The notes below the pieces were generated by a model. The model was not told the origin of the DNA. It saw only the letters and a list, made by a program, of their open reading frames with translations, and did no database searches. Below, piece by piece: positions 16,923 to 24,587 of a stretch of DNA of 64,000 nt. The stretch comes from a virus, in IMG/VR virus record IMGVR_UViG_3300032896_000001, positions 41,096 through 105,095 of that record, one strand, 5' to 3'. Positions within the stretch are counted from its first letter, which is position 1, and each line of letters starts with the position of its first letter. The translations under genes were made by a program, and so were the position numbers.

Positions 16923-17492
16923 ATGGCGAGCACGATCGAGCTGCTGCTGCTCGCCCTGCGGGACTCCCGGCCGCCCGTCGCCTCGTGGACGAGCATCGCG
17001 ACCCACGCCAACGCGAACTCGACGACGCCGCTGCAGCTCACCGACGCGTGGACGATCCCCGCCTACGACGCGCAGCCGGGCACCATCTACGAGGTGGAGT
17101 GCCCGTTCTCCGGGCTGTGGGAGGGCGAGGCGCTCACCTTCGAGATCAGCGTCGACGGGTCGTCCTCGGGGATAGCGGACGTCACGGTCGGCGCCGTGTT
17201 CCTCTCCTCGGCGACCACGTTCGCGGGGACGGTGCGGGCGAAGATCCAGTTCACCGCGACGGGGGCGTCCGGGAACTTCACGGCGTTCATCGACGGGACG
17301 ATGGGCGACCTGGCGGCGAACCGGATCTCCGGGTCCAGCGGGAACACGGTGACGCTCAACGGGCAGGGGCTCACGAACGCCCTGAACACCACCACGTCGC
17401 ACACCATCCAGCTCAGCACGGCATGGGGCGCGGCGGCGACGGGGCAGACGGTCACCGGGCAGGGCAGCACGTACACCCGGAAGGGCCCGTGA
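16923..17492 (+). CDS. Tail fibre-like beta protein
   Basis: 189 aa from ATG 16923, abutting the previous stop. After an N-terminal helix (ELLLLALRDSR) the protein is strand-rich and Thr/Ser/Gly-rich, with an even distribution of small residues, as in fibre shafts. It is co-transcribed with the adhesin genes on either side. Confidence 0.7.
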   Translation: MASTIELLLLALRDSRPPVASWTSIATHANANSTTPLQLTDAWTIPAYDAQPGTIYEVECPFSGLWEGEALTFEISVDGSSSGIADVTVGAVFLSSATTFAGTVRAKIQFTATGASGNFTAFIDGTMGDLAANRISGSSGNTVTLNGQGLTNALNTTTSHTIQLSTAWGAAATGQTVTGQGSTYTRKGP

Positions 17493-17527
17493 CGGCGCCC
17501 CCTGGCCGGGAACCCTAGGCGGCCCCG

Positions 17528-19411
17528 GTGCCCTTCATCGTCGACGAGGGCGGCTCGGACGCGCTCCTCGCCGAGGACGGGAGCAGCCTCCTCGCCGAGA
17601 GCTCCACGCCCGGGCCGGGATGGCAGGCGGCCCGCACGGGCCTGCCCGGCGACGCCAGCGCGGTCAACTACCCCGCCCAGGCCGGCCAGTTCCTCATCAC
17701 CCACGCGATCGCCCCCGTGTACGCCGGGAACCAGATCGTCGCCTCGACGGGCGCGGCCGACTGGTCCGGCGTCCAGTGGGTGAGCCTCGGGGCCTCCGAC
17801 GTCGACCAGCCGTTCACGATGCCGTCCGGGTCGACCGCGGTCGGCCGGGTGACGCTTCCGCTGTCCCCGGCGGGGAACGGCGCCGACGTCACCGTGTCGC
17901 TGTGCGCGGACTCCGGCGGCGCCCCGGGCTCCGTCATCGTCTCGACCCGGGTCCCGGCGGCGCACCTGGCGCAGCTCGCCGCCCCGTCCGGCCTCGGGTC
18001 GGGCGGGCCGCTCGCGACCGCGCAGAGCAACACGATGATGTTCGGCGCCGGGACGACCGCCGCCTGGGCGCAGCCCGCCGTGTCGCTGAACGGCTCCGGG
18101 AACTACGCCGCGCCCGTCACCAGCGGGAACTACACCATCCTGCTCGCCGGGTTCGACGCCACGGCGTCCGCCGCCGTGGCGACCGTGGCGACGATCGCCT
18201 ACCTCGGCGGCGGCGCGATCTCGGGGCCCGTCCCGCAGCCGTCCGTGCCGCAGGCCGCGTTCCAGGCGATGGCCGCCGCCACCGCGGACACGGTCGTCTT
18301 CGCGGGCGGCACCAGCGGCCCCGGCCACTACTTCGCCAGCGTGTGGACCGCGTCGTGGGACCCGTCGACCGGGACGGTCGGGGCGTGGACCGCGCAGACG
18401 TCCCTCCCGGCGGCGGTCGTCTCGGGCGGCATGGCGGCGTCGGGCAGCACCGTCTACGTCGCCGGCGGGAACACCGCCGACACCGCCGCCACGTCGACCG
18501 CCGCGGTCTGGCAGGCCAGCGCCGTCAACGGGCAGATCCAGTCATGGGCGGCGGGCCCGTCGCTGCCGCAGGCGGTCAGCGGCCCCTACGTCGCGGTCGT
18601 GAACGGGTGGCTGGTCGTCGCCGGCGGCGCGAACGCCTCCGGGACGGCCGTCACGTCCGTGTGGTGCTCCCAGATCCAGGCGGACGGCTCCCTCGGGGGC
18701 TGGCAGCCGGGCCCGTCCCTGCCGGCCCCCGCCTACGCCTACTCGCCCGGCTGGAACCTCGCCGTCGCCGGGGACGCGATGTCCGTCGTCGCCGGCAGCA
18801 CGACAGGCGGCGCCACCACCGAAACGCAGACGCTGACCGTGACCGCGGACGGCCCCGCCCCCGCATGGCAGGTCATGCAGGTCTACAACGCAGGCGGCCA
18901 GTGGCAGACCGCGGCCTACCCGGGCGCGGCCGGCGGGTCATGGGAGGTCTTCAACCTCCACCTCGCCACCTACGACACGGTCCCCCTCGTCCCCCTGCCG
19001 ATGATCTCCGTCCCGCTCCCCGCCACCGGCCTCACCTCCGGCGGGACCTACCACATCCTCTGCCACCAGGACGCCGGCGGCGACCTCAACGACTACACGA
19101 CGCTCGGCCTCGACCCGTCCGCGCTCCCCGCCCCGGCGCAGACCCGGCCGAACGCCGGCGGGTCGTGGACCGGGCAGCCCGACGGGTACGCGGTCATCGC
19201 GTCCGTGTGGGACCAGACCCCCGGCGGGCGGATCCTCCACACCTGGGAGGATTCAGGCGCGAGGATCACGACCATGGTCTACGCCGGGGCGGGCGGGCAG
19301 CTCCTCGGCCTCTGCGAGGCGACGGAGTTCGAGGACGGGACGATGCTCGCCGCCGTCACCCAGGTCACCTACACCGGCTCGCTCCCGGCCGGGACCGTGC
19401 AGCTCGCGTAG
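17528..19411 (+). CDS. Kelch-like propeller tail adhesin
   Basis: 627 aa from GTG 17528. Residues about 35-165 and about 440-627 correspond to the beginning and end of the 16200 protein (GQFLITHAIAPVYAGNQ; TGLTSGGTYHILCH; TWEDSGARITTMVY; YTGSLPAGTV). Between them lie Kelch-like blades marked by VVFAGGTSG, VYVAGGNTADT and LVVAGGANASG plus WxxGPSLP turns. A propeller thus appears inserted in the adhesin module; it would display a binding surface at the tail tip. Confidence 0.75.
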   Translation: MPFIVDEGGSDALLAEDGSSLLAESSTPGPGWQAARTGLPGDASAVNYPAQAGQFLITHAIAPVYAGNQIVASTGAADWSGVQWVSLGASDVDQPFTMPSGSTAVGRVTLPLSPAGNGADVTVSLCADSGGAPGSVIVSTRVPAAHLAQLAAPSGLGSGGPLATAQSNTMMFGAGTTAAWAQPAVSLNGSGNYAAPVTSGNYTILLAGFDATASAAVATVATIAYLGGGAISGPVPQPSVPQAAFQAMAAATADTVVFAGGTSGPGHYFASVWTASWDPSTGTVGAWTAQTSLPAAVVSGGMAASGSTVYVAGGNTADTAATSTAAVWQASAVNGQIQSWAAGPSLPQAVSGPYVAVVNGWLVVAGGANASGTAVTSVWCSQIQADGSLGGWQPGPSLPAPAYAYSPGWNLAVAGDAMSVVAGSTTGGATTETQTLTVTADGPAPAWQVMQVYNAGGQWQTAAYPGAAGGSWEVFNLHLATYDTVPLVPLPMISVPLPATGLTSGGTYHILCHQDAGGDLNDYTTLGLDPSALPAPAQTRPNAGGSWTGQPDGYAVIASVWDQTPGGRILHTWEDSGARITTMVYAGAGGQLLGLCEATEFEDGTMLAAVTQVTYTGSLPAGTVQLA

Positions 19412-19432
19412 GCATCTGACCGGCAGGCCGGG

Positions 19433-19520
19433 GAGGGGCGCGCAGCGGCGGTTTCTGCGGCTTCACGCCTCCTCGCCGCCGCCGAAGCGGAGCCGCGTCA
19501 GGCGGCGGGGCGCGCCCCTC
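19433..19520 (+). other. Long-range hairpin in the intergenic spacer
   Basis: GAGGGGCGCGC (19433-19443) pairs perfectly with GCGCGCCCCTC (19510-19520), closing a 66-nt GC-rich loop that can fold into inner hairpins (GCGGCTTC / GAAGCGG). It fills the 176-bp gap between the Kelch gene and the next cluster. A transcription-attenuating or RNA-processing element is possible. Confidence 0.4.
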
Positions 19521-19587
19521 TCCATCGCACGACTCGCCCGCAGGGCCCGGATGCGGACCGCCCGGAGCCGCCGCGAGGGAGGCGGCT

Positions 19588-20034
19588 GTGCAGTGGCTCC
19601 CCATCGCCCACGGGCTGGCCGCAGGCGCCGCGATCATCTCCCAGGGACCCGGGGCGTCCCTCACCCCGGCCGACTCCGCGAGCTCCAGCGTCGTCGGGTA
19701 CGTGCTGGGTTTCGGTCCGCTGGGGATCGTGGCCCTCGCCATGGCGTGGCTGCTCTACAAGGGCTGGCGGCTGGTCCCGCCCGGATTCGAGTCGTCGGTC
19801 CGCGACGCCGCCCGCGCCGACGCCCGCGCGGACCTGATCGCGGAGCGGGACCGGATCCTGACGGAGAAGCAGGCCGTCGAGGACCAGCGGGACGACGCCC
19901 TCACCATCGCCCGCGACCAGATCGCGCCGCTTCTCTCCCAGTTCGTCGGCACGACCTCCGCGCTGGTGCCGCTCCTGCAGGAGATCATCCGCGATTCCCC
20001 GGCCCGGCGCCGCAGAGGAGGCGCCGCCCCGTGA
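19588..20034 (+). CDS. Single-span membrane protein with coiled coil
   Basis: 148 aa from GTG 19588 (GAGGGAGG upstream). Residues 40-57 (VLGFGPLGIVALAMAWLL) form a transmembrane helix, preceded by a weakly hydrophobic start; residues 70-110 are a charged coiled coil (ADLIAERDRILTEKQAVE). Such proteins sit between tail and lysis genes in actinophages, and a holin or lysis-regulator role is possible. Coupled to the next gene by GTGA. Confidence 0.65.
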   Translation: MQWLPIAHGLAAGAAIISQGPGASLTPADSASSSVVGYVLGFGPLGIVALAMAWLLYKGWRLVPPGFESSVRDAARADARADLIAERDRILTEKQAVEDQRDDALTIARDQIAPLLSQFVGTTSALVPLLQEIIRDSPARRRRGGAAP

Positions 20035-20282
20035 CCGAACCCGACGTGAGGGCCAGCGCGGAACGGGTCCGGGCCGAGGCCGCCGCGCTCCCGTCCGCGG
20101 CGGACATCCGCACCCTCGCTGACCGCGCAGTCGCCCTCGGAGGCACCCCCGATATGAGCCTGGACGAGATCCGGACGCTCGCCGACCAGGCCGTCGCGGG
20201 CGCCGAGCAGGTCACCGTGCTCCTGCGGCGGCTGTCGGACCTCCTCTCCGACGCCGCCCCGCCCGCAGGGGGTGGCCTGTGA
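20031..20282 (+). CDS. Small helical protein
   Basis: 83 aa from GTG 20031, overlapping the previous stop. It contains the repeated helical phrase IRTLADRAVA ... IRTLADQAVA, so the protein may be an internal duplication of a short helix. The next gene starts in its stop (GTGA). Function unknown. Confidence 0.65.
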   Translation: MTEPDVRASAERVRAEAAALPSAADIRTLADRAVALGGTPDMSLDEIRTLADQAVAGAEQVTVLLRRLSDLLSDAAPPAGGGL

Positions 20283-20416
20283 GCGACACCGAGGTCCGGG
20301 CCGTCATCGGGGAGCTCGAGCAGCTCATGGAGGCGGTGCGCGGCAACGTCGCCGCCCTCCAGGCCATCCTCACCGACACGCCGGAGGTCACTGGTGACCA
20401 GCCCGCCCCAGCCTGA
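20279..20416 (+). CDS. 45-aa helical peptide
   Basis: GTG 20279 overlaps the previous stop, and the frame ends at 20416, 23 bp into the next gene. The peptide is a single amphipathic helix (VIGELEQLMEAVRGNVAALQ). Its coupling at both ends and helix-favourable composition argue that it is translated. Role unknown. Confidence 0.5.
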   Translation: MSDTEVRAVIGELEQLMEAVRGNVAALQAILTDTPEVTGDQPAPA

Positions 20417-20948
20417 CCCGGACAGCGCGATCGGGACCGCGCAGACGCTCGCCGCCGCCCTCGACGGCATGGCGGAACGCCTCGCCGAGGTCAACGCGAG
20501 CAGCGAGACCCGCGACGCGCGCCTGACGAAGTACGGGCGGGCGAACCGGCATCGCATCTGGGTGACGTACGCGCTCCTCGCCGTCGACGTGGCGCTCACG
20601 ATCATCGTCGCGTTCCTCGCCGTGCAGGCCGGGAACGCGTCGAGCCGGGCCGAGTCCGCGACCGCGCGGGCCGCCGCCGCGACCGCGGCCGAGGCCGCCC
20701 TCCACACCGCGCAGGTCTCCGGGTGCGTCGCGGGCAACCAGGAGCGGTCCGGGGAGCTGGCCTTGTGGACCTACCTGTTCAAGGCGTCCAAGCCGGCGTC
20801 CAAGGCGCAGGCGCAGGCCATCGCGAAGTTCATGGGCCTCGTCGAGTCGACGTTCGCCCCCCGGGATTGCAGTGCTCTGTACTCGCTGACACCACCTAAG
20901 CAGCGGGGATTACAGTCCGGTCGGCATTCCATGCCTTCCCTATCTTGA
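20394..20948 (+). CDS. Single-span membrane protein, C-terminus altered by HNH insertion
   Basis: 184 aa from GTG 20394 after GGAGG. It has an N-terminal helix, a basic stretch (TKYGRANRHRIW), a transmembrane helix (VTYALLAVDVALTIIVAFLA), an Ala-rich stalk and then a Cys-containing domain (CVAGNQERSGELALW ... RDCSALYS). The last 20 or so residues run antisense into the HNH gene at 20896-21243, so the natural C-terminus has probably been replaced at the insertion junction. Lysis-region membrane protein of unknown role. Confidence 0.7.
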   Translation: MTSPPQPDPDSAIGTAQTLAAALDGMAERLAEVNASSETRDARLTKYGRANRHRIWVTYALLAVDVALTIIVAFLAVQAGNASSRAESATARAAAATAAEAALHTAQVSGCVAGNQERSGELALWTYLFKASKPASKAQAQAIAKFMGLVESTFAPRDCSALYSLTPPKQRGLQSGRHSMPSLS

Positions 20949-21243
20949 TGCGGCTGATCGCGGTCTGGCTAACGCCGTAGCGGGCAGCGATGTCAACCTG
21001 CCTCTCGCCTGCGGCCAGGGCGACGTGGATCTGCGCCACTTCCGCTTCGGTTAGCTTCGCAAAGTGGCACGCGCTCCCCCCGGGCCTCATGGTTACGGCG
21101 CGGCCCTGATGCTCTGACCTCGGCCGGGGAACGAGGTGTCGCGGGTTGCAGCACAAGCGGTGGGCGCACATGCCGGGCTTGCAGTCCCCGTCGCGTACGG
21201 CCTGGTTGTGGCAGTCGTGGTCGACTTCCCACCCGGTACCCAA
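20896..21243 (-). CDS. HNH endonuclease, N-terminally truncated, with C-terminal HTH
   Basis: 115 aa from TTG 21243, directly preceded by in-frame stops. It begins inside the HNH motif (EVDHDCHNQ, then CAHRLCCNPRHL) and continues to a C-terminal helix-turn-helix (VDIAARYGVSQTAISRIKIG). Intact homing HNH proteins have about 50-80 more residues before this point, so this is probably a remnant of an insertion between 20394-20948 and 21275. DNA-binding by the HTH could remain. Confidence 0.68.
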   Translation of the reverse strand: MGTGWEVDHDCHNQAVRDGDCKPGMCAHRLCCNPRHLVPRPRSEHQGRAVTMRPGGSACHFAKLTEAEVAQIHVALAAGERQVDIAARYGVSQTAISRIKIGKAWNADRTVIPAA

Positions 21244-21274
21244 ATTCTATCAGTGGCGAAGGGAGCGCAGGCCG

Positions 21275-21823
21275 ATGGCTCTCGATGACCGCGTGGTGGC
21301 CGCGCACGAGCAGGCCGGAGCGCACTATGAGCGCCGCACCCTGCGGGAGGTCGTCGCCTACCCGGAGCATGGTCCCCGCGAGTCGGATCCGCATTACAAG
21401 ATCTTCAACGCGGCAAAGCACCATCTCGTGCATGTCCTCGGCGTGGGCTGCTGGATAGGCGGCGCGACCCTCGCGCAGGTCAAGGCCGGGCTGCCTGACG
21501 GCCACCGCTGCGCGGGCGCGACGCAACTCGAGGCGCACCACGCCGTCGCGGAGTTCTCCGGGCTGAACGAGATCGACTGGCAGAAGGTCGCGAAGGACTT
21601 CCCGCAGGCGGAGCTGCACTCGGACGAGGATTTCCTACGCTTTGCGGAGTCAGAGGGCGGGCTGACCATAGTCTGCGACAAGCATCACAGATTCGCAGGT
21701 ACAGGAATACATTCCGTCACATATCCCGCGTGGCTGCTAGACCGCTATGCGCGCGACGATTGGGAGTTCCTGGCCCCGGCCGAGGCTAAGAAGCCAGACG
21801 CCGCCAAACGGCCCCGGGTCTAG
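21275..21823 (+). CDS. HNH-type nuclease-like protein
   Basis: 182 aa from ATG 21275 (GGGAG upstream). It carries an HNH-like core: ATQLEAHHAVAEFSGLNEID, then TIVCDKHHRFAGTGIHSVTYP with a C..HH pair. The GIH-YP ending is typical of a class of actinophage HNH proteins located near structural or DNA genes; it may process DNA during packaging. Its last 87 bp overlap, on the other strand, the end of the next HNH gene. Confidence 0.68.
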   Translation: MALDDRVVAAHEQAGAHYERRTLREVVAYPEHGPRESDPHYKIFNAAKHHLVHVLGVGCWIGGATLAQVKAGLPDGHRCAGATQLEAHHAVAEFSGLNEIDWQKVAKDFPQAELHSDEDFLRFAESEGGLTIVCDKHHRFAGTGIHSVTYPAWLLDRYARDDWEFLAPAEAKKPDAAKRPRV

Positions 21824-22381
21824 CTCGCGCCCGGCCCGCTTCTCGGCGACGTGAAGCCTGCGATGGGCGCTCAAACTCGGAAGCGCGATGAGGTTGGCCG
21901 GGCAGTTGTCGGCGCGGTCCCTGTTGCGGTGGTGCACCTGCTCCTCGGTCGTCAGCAGTCGCCCTAGGTGCTGCTCGGCGACGAGTCGGTGCTCGTGGAC
22001 GTAGCGGCCACCGTGGACAAGCTTTCCCTGGTAATCGTCCGGCGGGAGAACGCGCACGTAGCCGCCGCCGTCGACGAACCTGCCGCCCTTCCACTTGCCG
22101 GACTTCTCGCGGCGGTTCGGGCTGTCCGCCTGCGCCGCCGAGATGCGTTCGCGGTGAGTCTCGCTGCCGAACAGGCTTGCGTCCGGGTAAAGCCGGAGCA
22201 CCGAATAGCAGCTCTTGCAGAGCCCCTTCGAGAACGGCAGGCGCACCTGCCCGCACCGGGCGCAGGCGACCGGCGTTCCGTTCTCGTACCGCCAGCGGAC
22301 GTAACAGGGCGAGCACATCTTGCGCCCGACGAACGTCCGAGTCTTTCCGCAGCGAACGCACTCCCCAACAGTTCTCGGCAT
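21737..22381 (-). CDS. HNH endonuclease with zinc knuckles
   Basis: 214 aa from ATG 22381. Three N-terminal CxxC knuckles (CVRCGK, CSPCYVRW, CARCGQ and CKSCY) are followed by a central segment and the HNH core EEQVHHRNRDRADNCPANLI with LSAHRRLH. It is probably a mobile homing endonuclease inserted between the lysis-region genes and read against them. Confidence 0.75.
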   Translation of the reverse strand: MPRTVGECVRCGKTRTFVGRKMCSPCYVRWRYENGTPVACARCGQVRLPFSKGLCKSCYSVLRLYPDASLFGSETHRERISAAQADSPNRREKSGKWKGGRFVDGGGYVRVLPPDDYQGKLVHGGRYVHEHRLVAEQHLGRLLTTEEQVHHRNRDRADNCPANLIALPSLSAHRRLHVAEKRAGRELDPGPFGGVWLLSLGRGQELPIVARIAV

Positions 22382-22443
22382 GAAGTTAATTCTACATGAT
22401 CAGTTGGGCGCTGGTATTTCGATGAAGTGATCGGGGTGACTAG

Positions 22444-22852
22444 GTGACCTCCAAGAACCGCGCCTCCCTGCTGACCACGACCGAGCTCTACCACCTCGAC
22501 CAGGGCCTGCCAGGTGATCAGCCGGGCGTTCGGCGGCCAGTGCCCGTACCTCGTCGGCACGGCCGGGGTCGGCGGCGCGGAGTCGTACCGGGACGTTGAT
22601 GTGCGGCTCATGCTCGACGACGCCGAGTTCGCGACGGCGTGCCCGACCCGTGAGCGGTGGGAACTGCTCTGCCTGTCGGTAAGCGCCTACCTCGCCTCGC
22701 GCACCGGGTTGCCGATCGACTTCCAGATTCAGCGGAAGGCCGAGGCGCTCGAGAAGTTCGGCGACTGCCCGCGCAACCCGGTCGGGCTAGTCAGAGGCGG
22801 CCGGGTCTTCGCCGGGGGCGGCGACGGGACGCCCGACTGGGGGTCCTCATGA
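22444..22852 (+). pseudogene. Nucleotidyltransferase-like protein, frame interrupted by one base
   Basis: Starting at GTG 22444 the frame reads SLLTTTELYHLDQ; the frame shifted by one base continues ACQVISRAFGGQCPYLVGTA, RDVDVRLMLDD and GLPIDFQIQR to the stop at 22852. Dropping one G of GGG at 22503-22505 gives a continuous polymerase-beta-type nucleotidyltransferase-like protein. The downstream part alone could start at GTG 22514 (112 aa), so activity cannot be excluded. See findings. Confidence 0.68.
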
Positions 22853-22968
22853 GGGTTCACGTCTCTTCGAAGCCTGGTGCGCCGAGTTTGCGGGAGCTCG
22901 GCGCACCGGATTACCTCCCGCTCCCGGAGGCGGCCGGGCCGGTCGTGCCGCTGAACGCCGGGCCGTGA
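22849..22968 (+). CDS. 39-aa peptide between nucleotidyltransferase-like and membrane genes
   Basis: ATG 22849 overlaps the previous stop (ATGA) and its own stop overlaps the GTG at 22965. The Pro/Leu-rich peptide (PGAPSLRELGAPDYLPLPEA) has no recognised family. The coupling at both ends argues that it is translated. Confidence 0.5.
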   Translation: MRVHVSSKPGAPSLRELGAPDYLPLPEAAGPVVPLNAGP

Positions 22969-23675
22969 CGACTTACTGGTGGGTCGACCGCGCGTTGCCC
23001 GGCATCGTCAACGGCGTCATCATGGCCGCGGCCCTCGCCGTCCTGCACCTGCTCATGCGCCGCTTCATCAGGCGGACGACCAGCGAGCAGACCGCCACGA
23101 TAACCGGCTCCGCGCCGACCAGACCCGGCAGCGTGAAAGAGGCGACGATGACCGAGACCCCCGCAACTGCGACCGCGACCCCGCCGCCGCCACGCAATCA
23201 TGGCGGCCTGTACGCGCACATCCCGCACCCTCACATCGCCGCCCGCGCCGAGGCGGGCCCGGTCAAGATCGCCGACCAGATCCCGCAGGCCGAGGGGAAG
23301 TCCGGCCTCCGCCGCTGGTACACGAGGGGCAACGCGTGGCTCGCGGTCAAGGTGACCGCCGGGGTCGGGTCCATGACGTGCGCCTGGCTCTTCTGCCTTC
23401 TCGCGATCGCCGGGCTGCCGACCGCGCTGCAGCCGGGGAACATCGGGTTCCTGTTCTGGTTCTCGAGCGACCTGCTGCAGCTGACGCTCCTGAGCGTGAT
23501 CATCGTCGGCCAGAACATCCAGGCCAGTGCATCGGACAAGCGCTCCGAGCAGACTTACCGCGACGCCGAGGCGGTCCTCGCGGAGGCGCTGAAGATCCAG
23601 GAGCATCTCGCGGTCCAGGATGACGTGCTGACGAGACTGGCCGCCGCGATGCAGGCGAAGGACGCGGCCTCGTGA
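22965..23675 (+). CDS. Multi-span membrane protein, holin candidate
   Basis: 236 aa from GTG 22965. One hydrophobic helix is at residues 13-31 with a basic exit (RRFIRR), a Pro/Ala-rich linker is at 65-85, and two helices are at about 128-152 and 158-182, followed by QNIQASASDKRSEQTY and a coiled coil. The C-terminal half resembles DUF1003-type two-helix membrane proteins. It looks like a holin-like segment fused to a second membrane domain; it precedes a hydrolase gene. Role inferred. Confidence 0.6.
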   Translation: MTTYWWVDRALPGIVNGVIMAAALAVLHLLMRRFIRRTTSEQTATITGSAPTRPGSVKEATMTETPATATATPPPPRNHGGLYAHIPHPHIAARAEAGPVKIADQIPQAEGKSGLRRWYTRGNAWLAVKVTAGVGSMTCAWLFCLLAIAGLPTALQPGNIGFLFWFSSDLLQLTLLSVIIVGQNIQASASDKRSEQTYRDAEAVLAEALKIQEHLAVQDDVLTRLAAAMQAKDAAS

Positions 23676-24532
23676 GCATCGCGACGGTCCCCGGCTACGA
23701 CGCGACCCACGGCAACATCGGGTCTCTCCCCTCGGGTCAGGCGATGGGCTACGCGACGGGCTCCCCGTGGGTGGTCTGGACGGGCGCCGACTGGGACGCT
23801 CACCCGGGGGCGCTGCGGGTCGACCAGGACCCGGACGCCGCCGACCCGACCGCAGACATCCTCGACGTCGAGAACGGGGCGGCTACCCCCGCTGACGCCC
23901 CGGGCTGGTACCGGAGGGCGCTCGCGGACTACGAGTCGGCTGCGCGCCCGGGCCAGCGACGGCCTGCGGGGTACGCGTCGCTGGACAGCGTCACGAGCCT
24001 CGTCAACGCGTTCATCGCCGGGGGCGTGACCTCGGCCGGGCTGGTGATCGCGGACTACAGCCTCACCGAGGCGGAGGCGGTCGCGCTGGTTGCGAACGCG
24101 TCCGGGCCGTTCCCGGTCGTCGGGGTGCAGTGGCGAGACGCAGGTCTTTATGACTGCGACGTCTTCTCCGTCCCGTGGCTCGAGGCGGTCTCCGGGAAGC
24201 CGGCGCCGTCCCCGCCCCCCGTCACGTACGGCCGCCCCAGGTCCCTGCGGGCGTTCGGCGGGAAGACCTCCGTCCGTCTTGAGTGGGAGCCGCCCGGCAC
24301 CCCCGGCCTTCCCGACCCGGCCGAGTACGCGATCTACATCTACGCCGGGGCGGTGTGCGACCGGTCGACGCTGGTCCCGTCCTACCCGCGCACGGCCCGC
24401 TCGTCGGCGCCGTGGGAAGGCGGGTCGCTGCCGCAGGGCGAGGCGTTCACCGCTCACGTCGTGGCGGCGGGCGCGAACGGCGAGAACGTGCGGCCGTTCA
24501 CGTACTCGACCGCGACTTTCTCGACCGGCTGA
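23672..24532 (+). CDS. GH25-like hydrolase with C-terminal fibronectin III-like domain
   Basis: 286 aa from GTG 23672. Residues 1-175 look like a TIM-barrel muramidase-type fold (VPGYDATHGNIGSLP, ILDVENGAA, SAGLVIADYSLTE, GVQWRDAGLYDCD). DVE is the expected acid strand. Residues about 190-286 (RSLRAFGGKTSVRLEWEPP onward) resemble a fibronectin III domain. It may cleave peptidoglycan as endolysin or as a virion-associated lysin; it lies among membrane and tailspike genes. Confidence 0.65.
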   Translation: MSIATVPGYDATHGNIGSLPSGQAMGYATGSPWVVWTGADWDAHPGALRVDQDPDAADPTADILDVENGAATPADAPGWYRRALADYESAARPGQRRPAGYASLDSVTSLVNAFIAGGVTSAGLVIADYSLTEAEAVALVANASGPFPVVGVQWRDAGLYDCDVFSVPWLEAVSGKPAPSPPPVTYGRPRSLRAFGGKTSVRLEWEPPGTPGLPDPAEYAIYIYAGAVCDRSTLVPSYPRTARSSAPWEGGSLPQGEAFTAHVVAAGANGENVRPFTYSTATFSTG

Positions 24533-24587
24533 CCGTGACCGGCCTCAAGCACCCGCCCGCCGACCCCGAGAGCGGAGGCCGGGCGTC

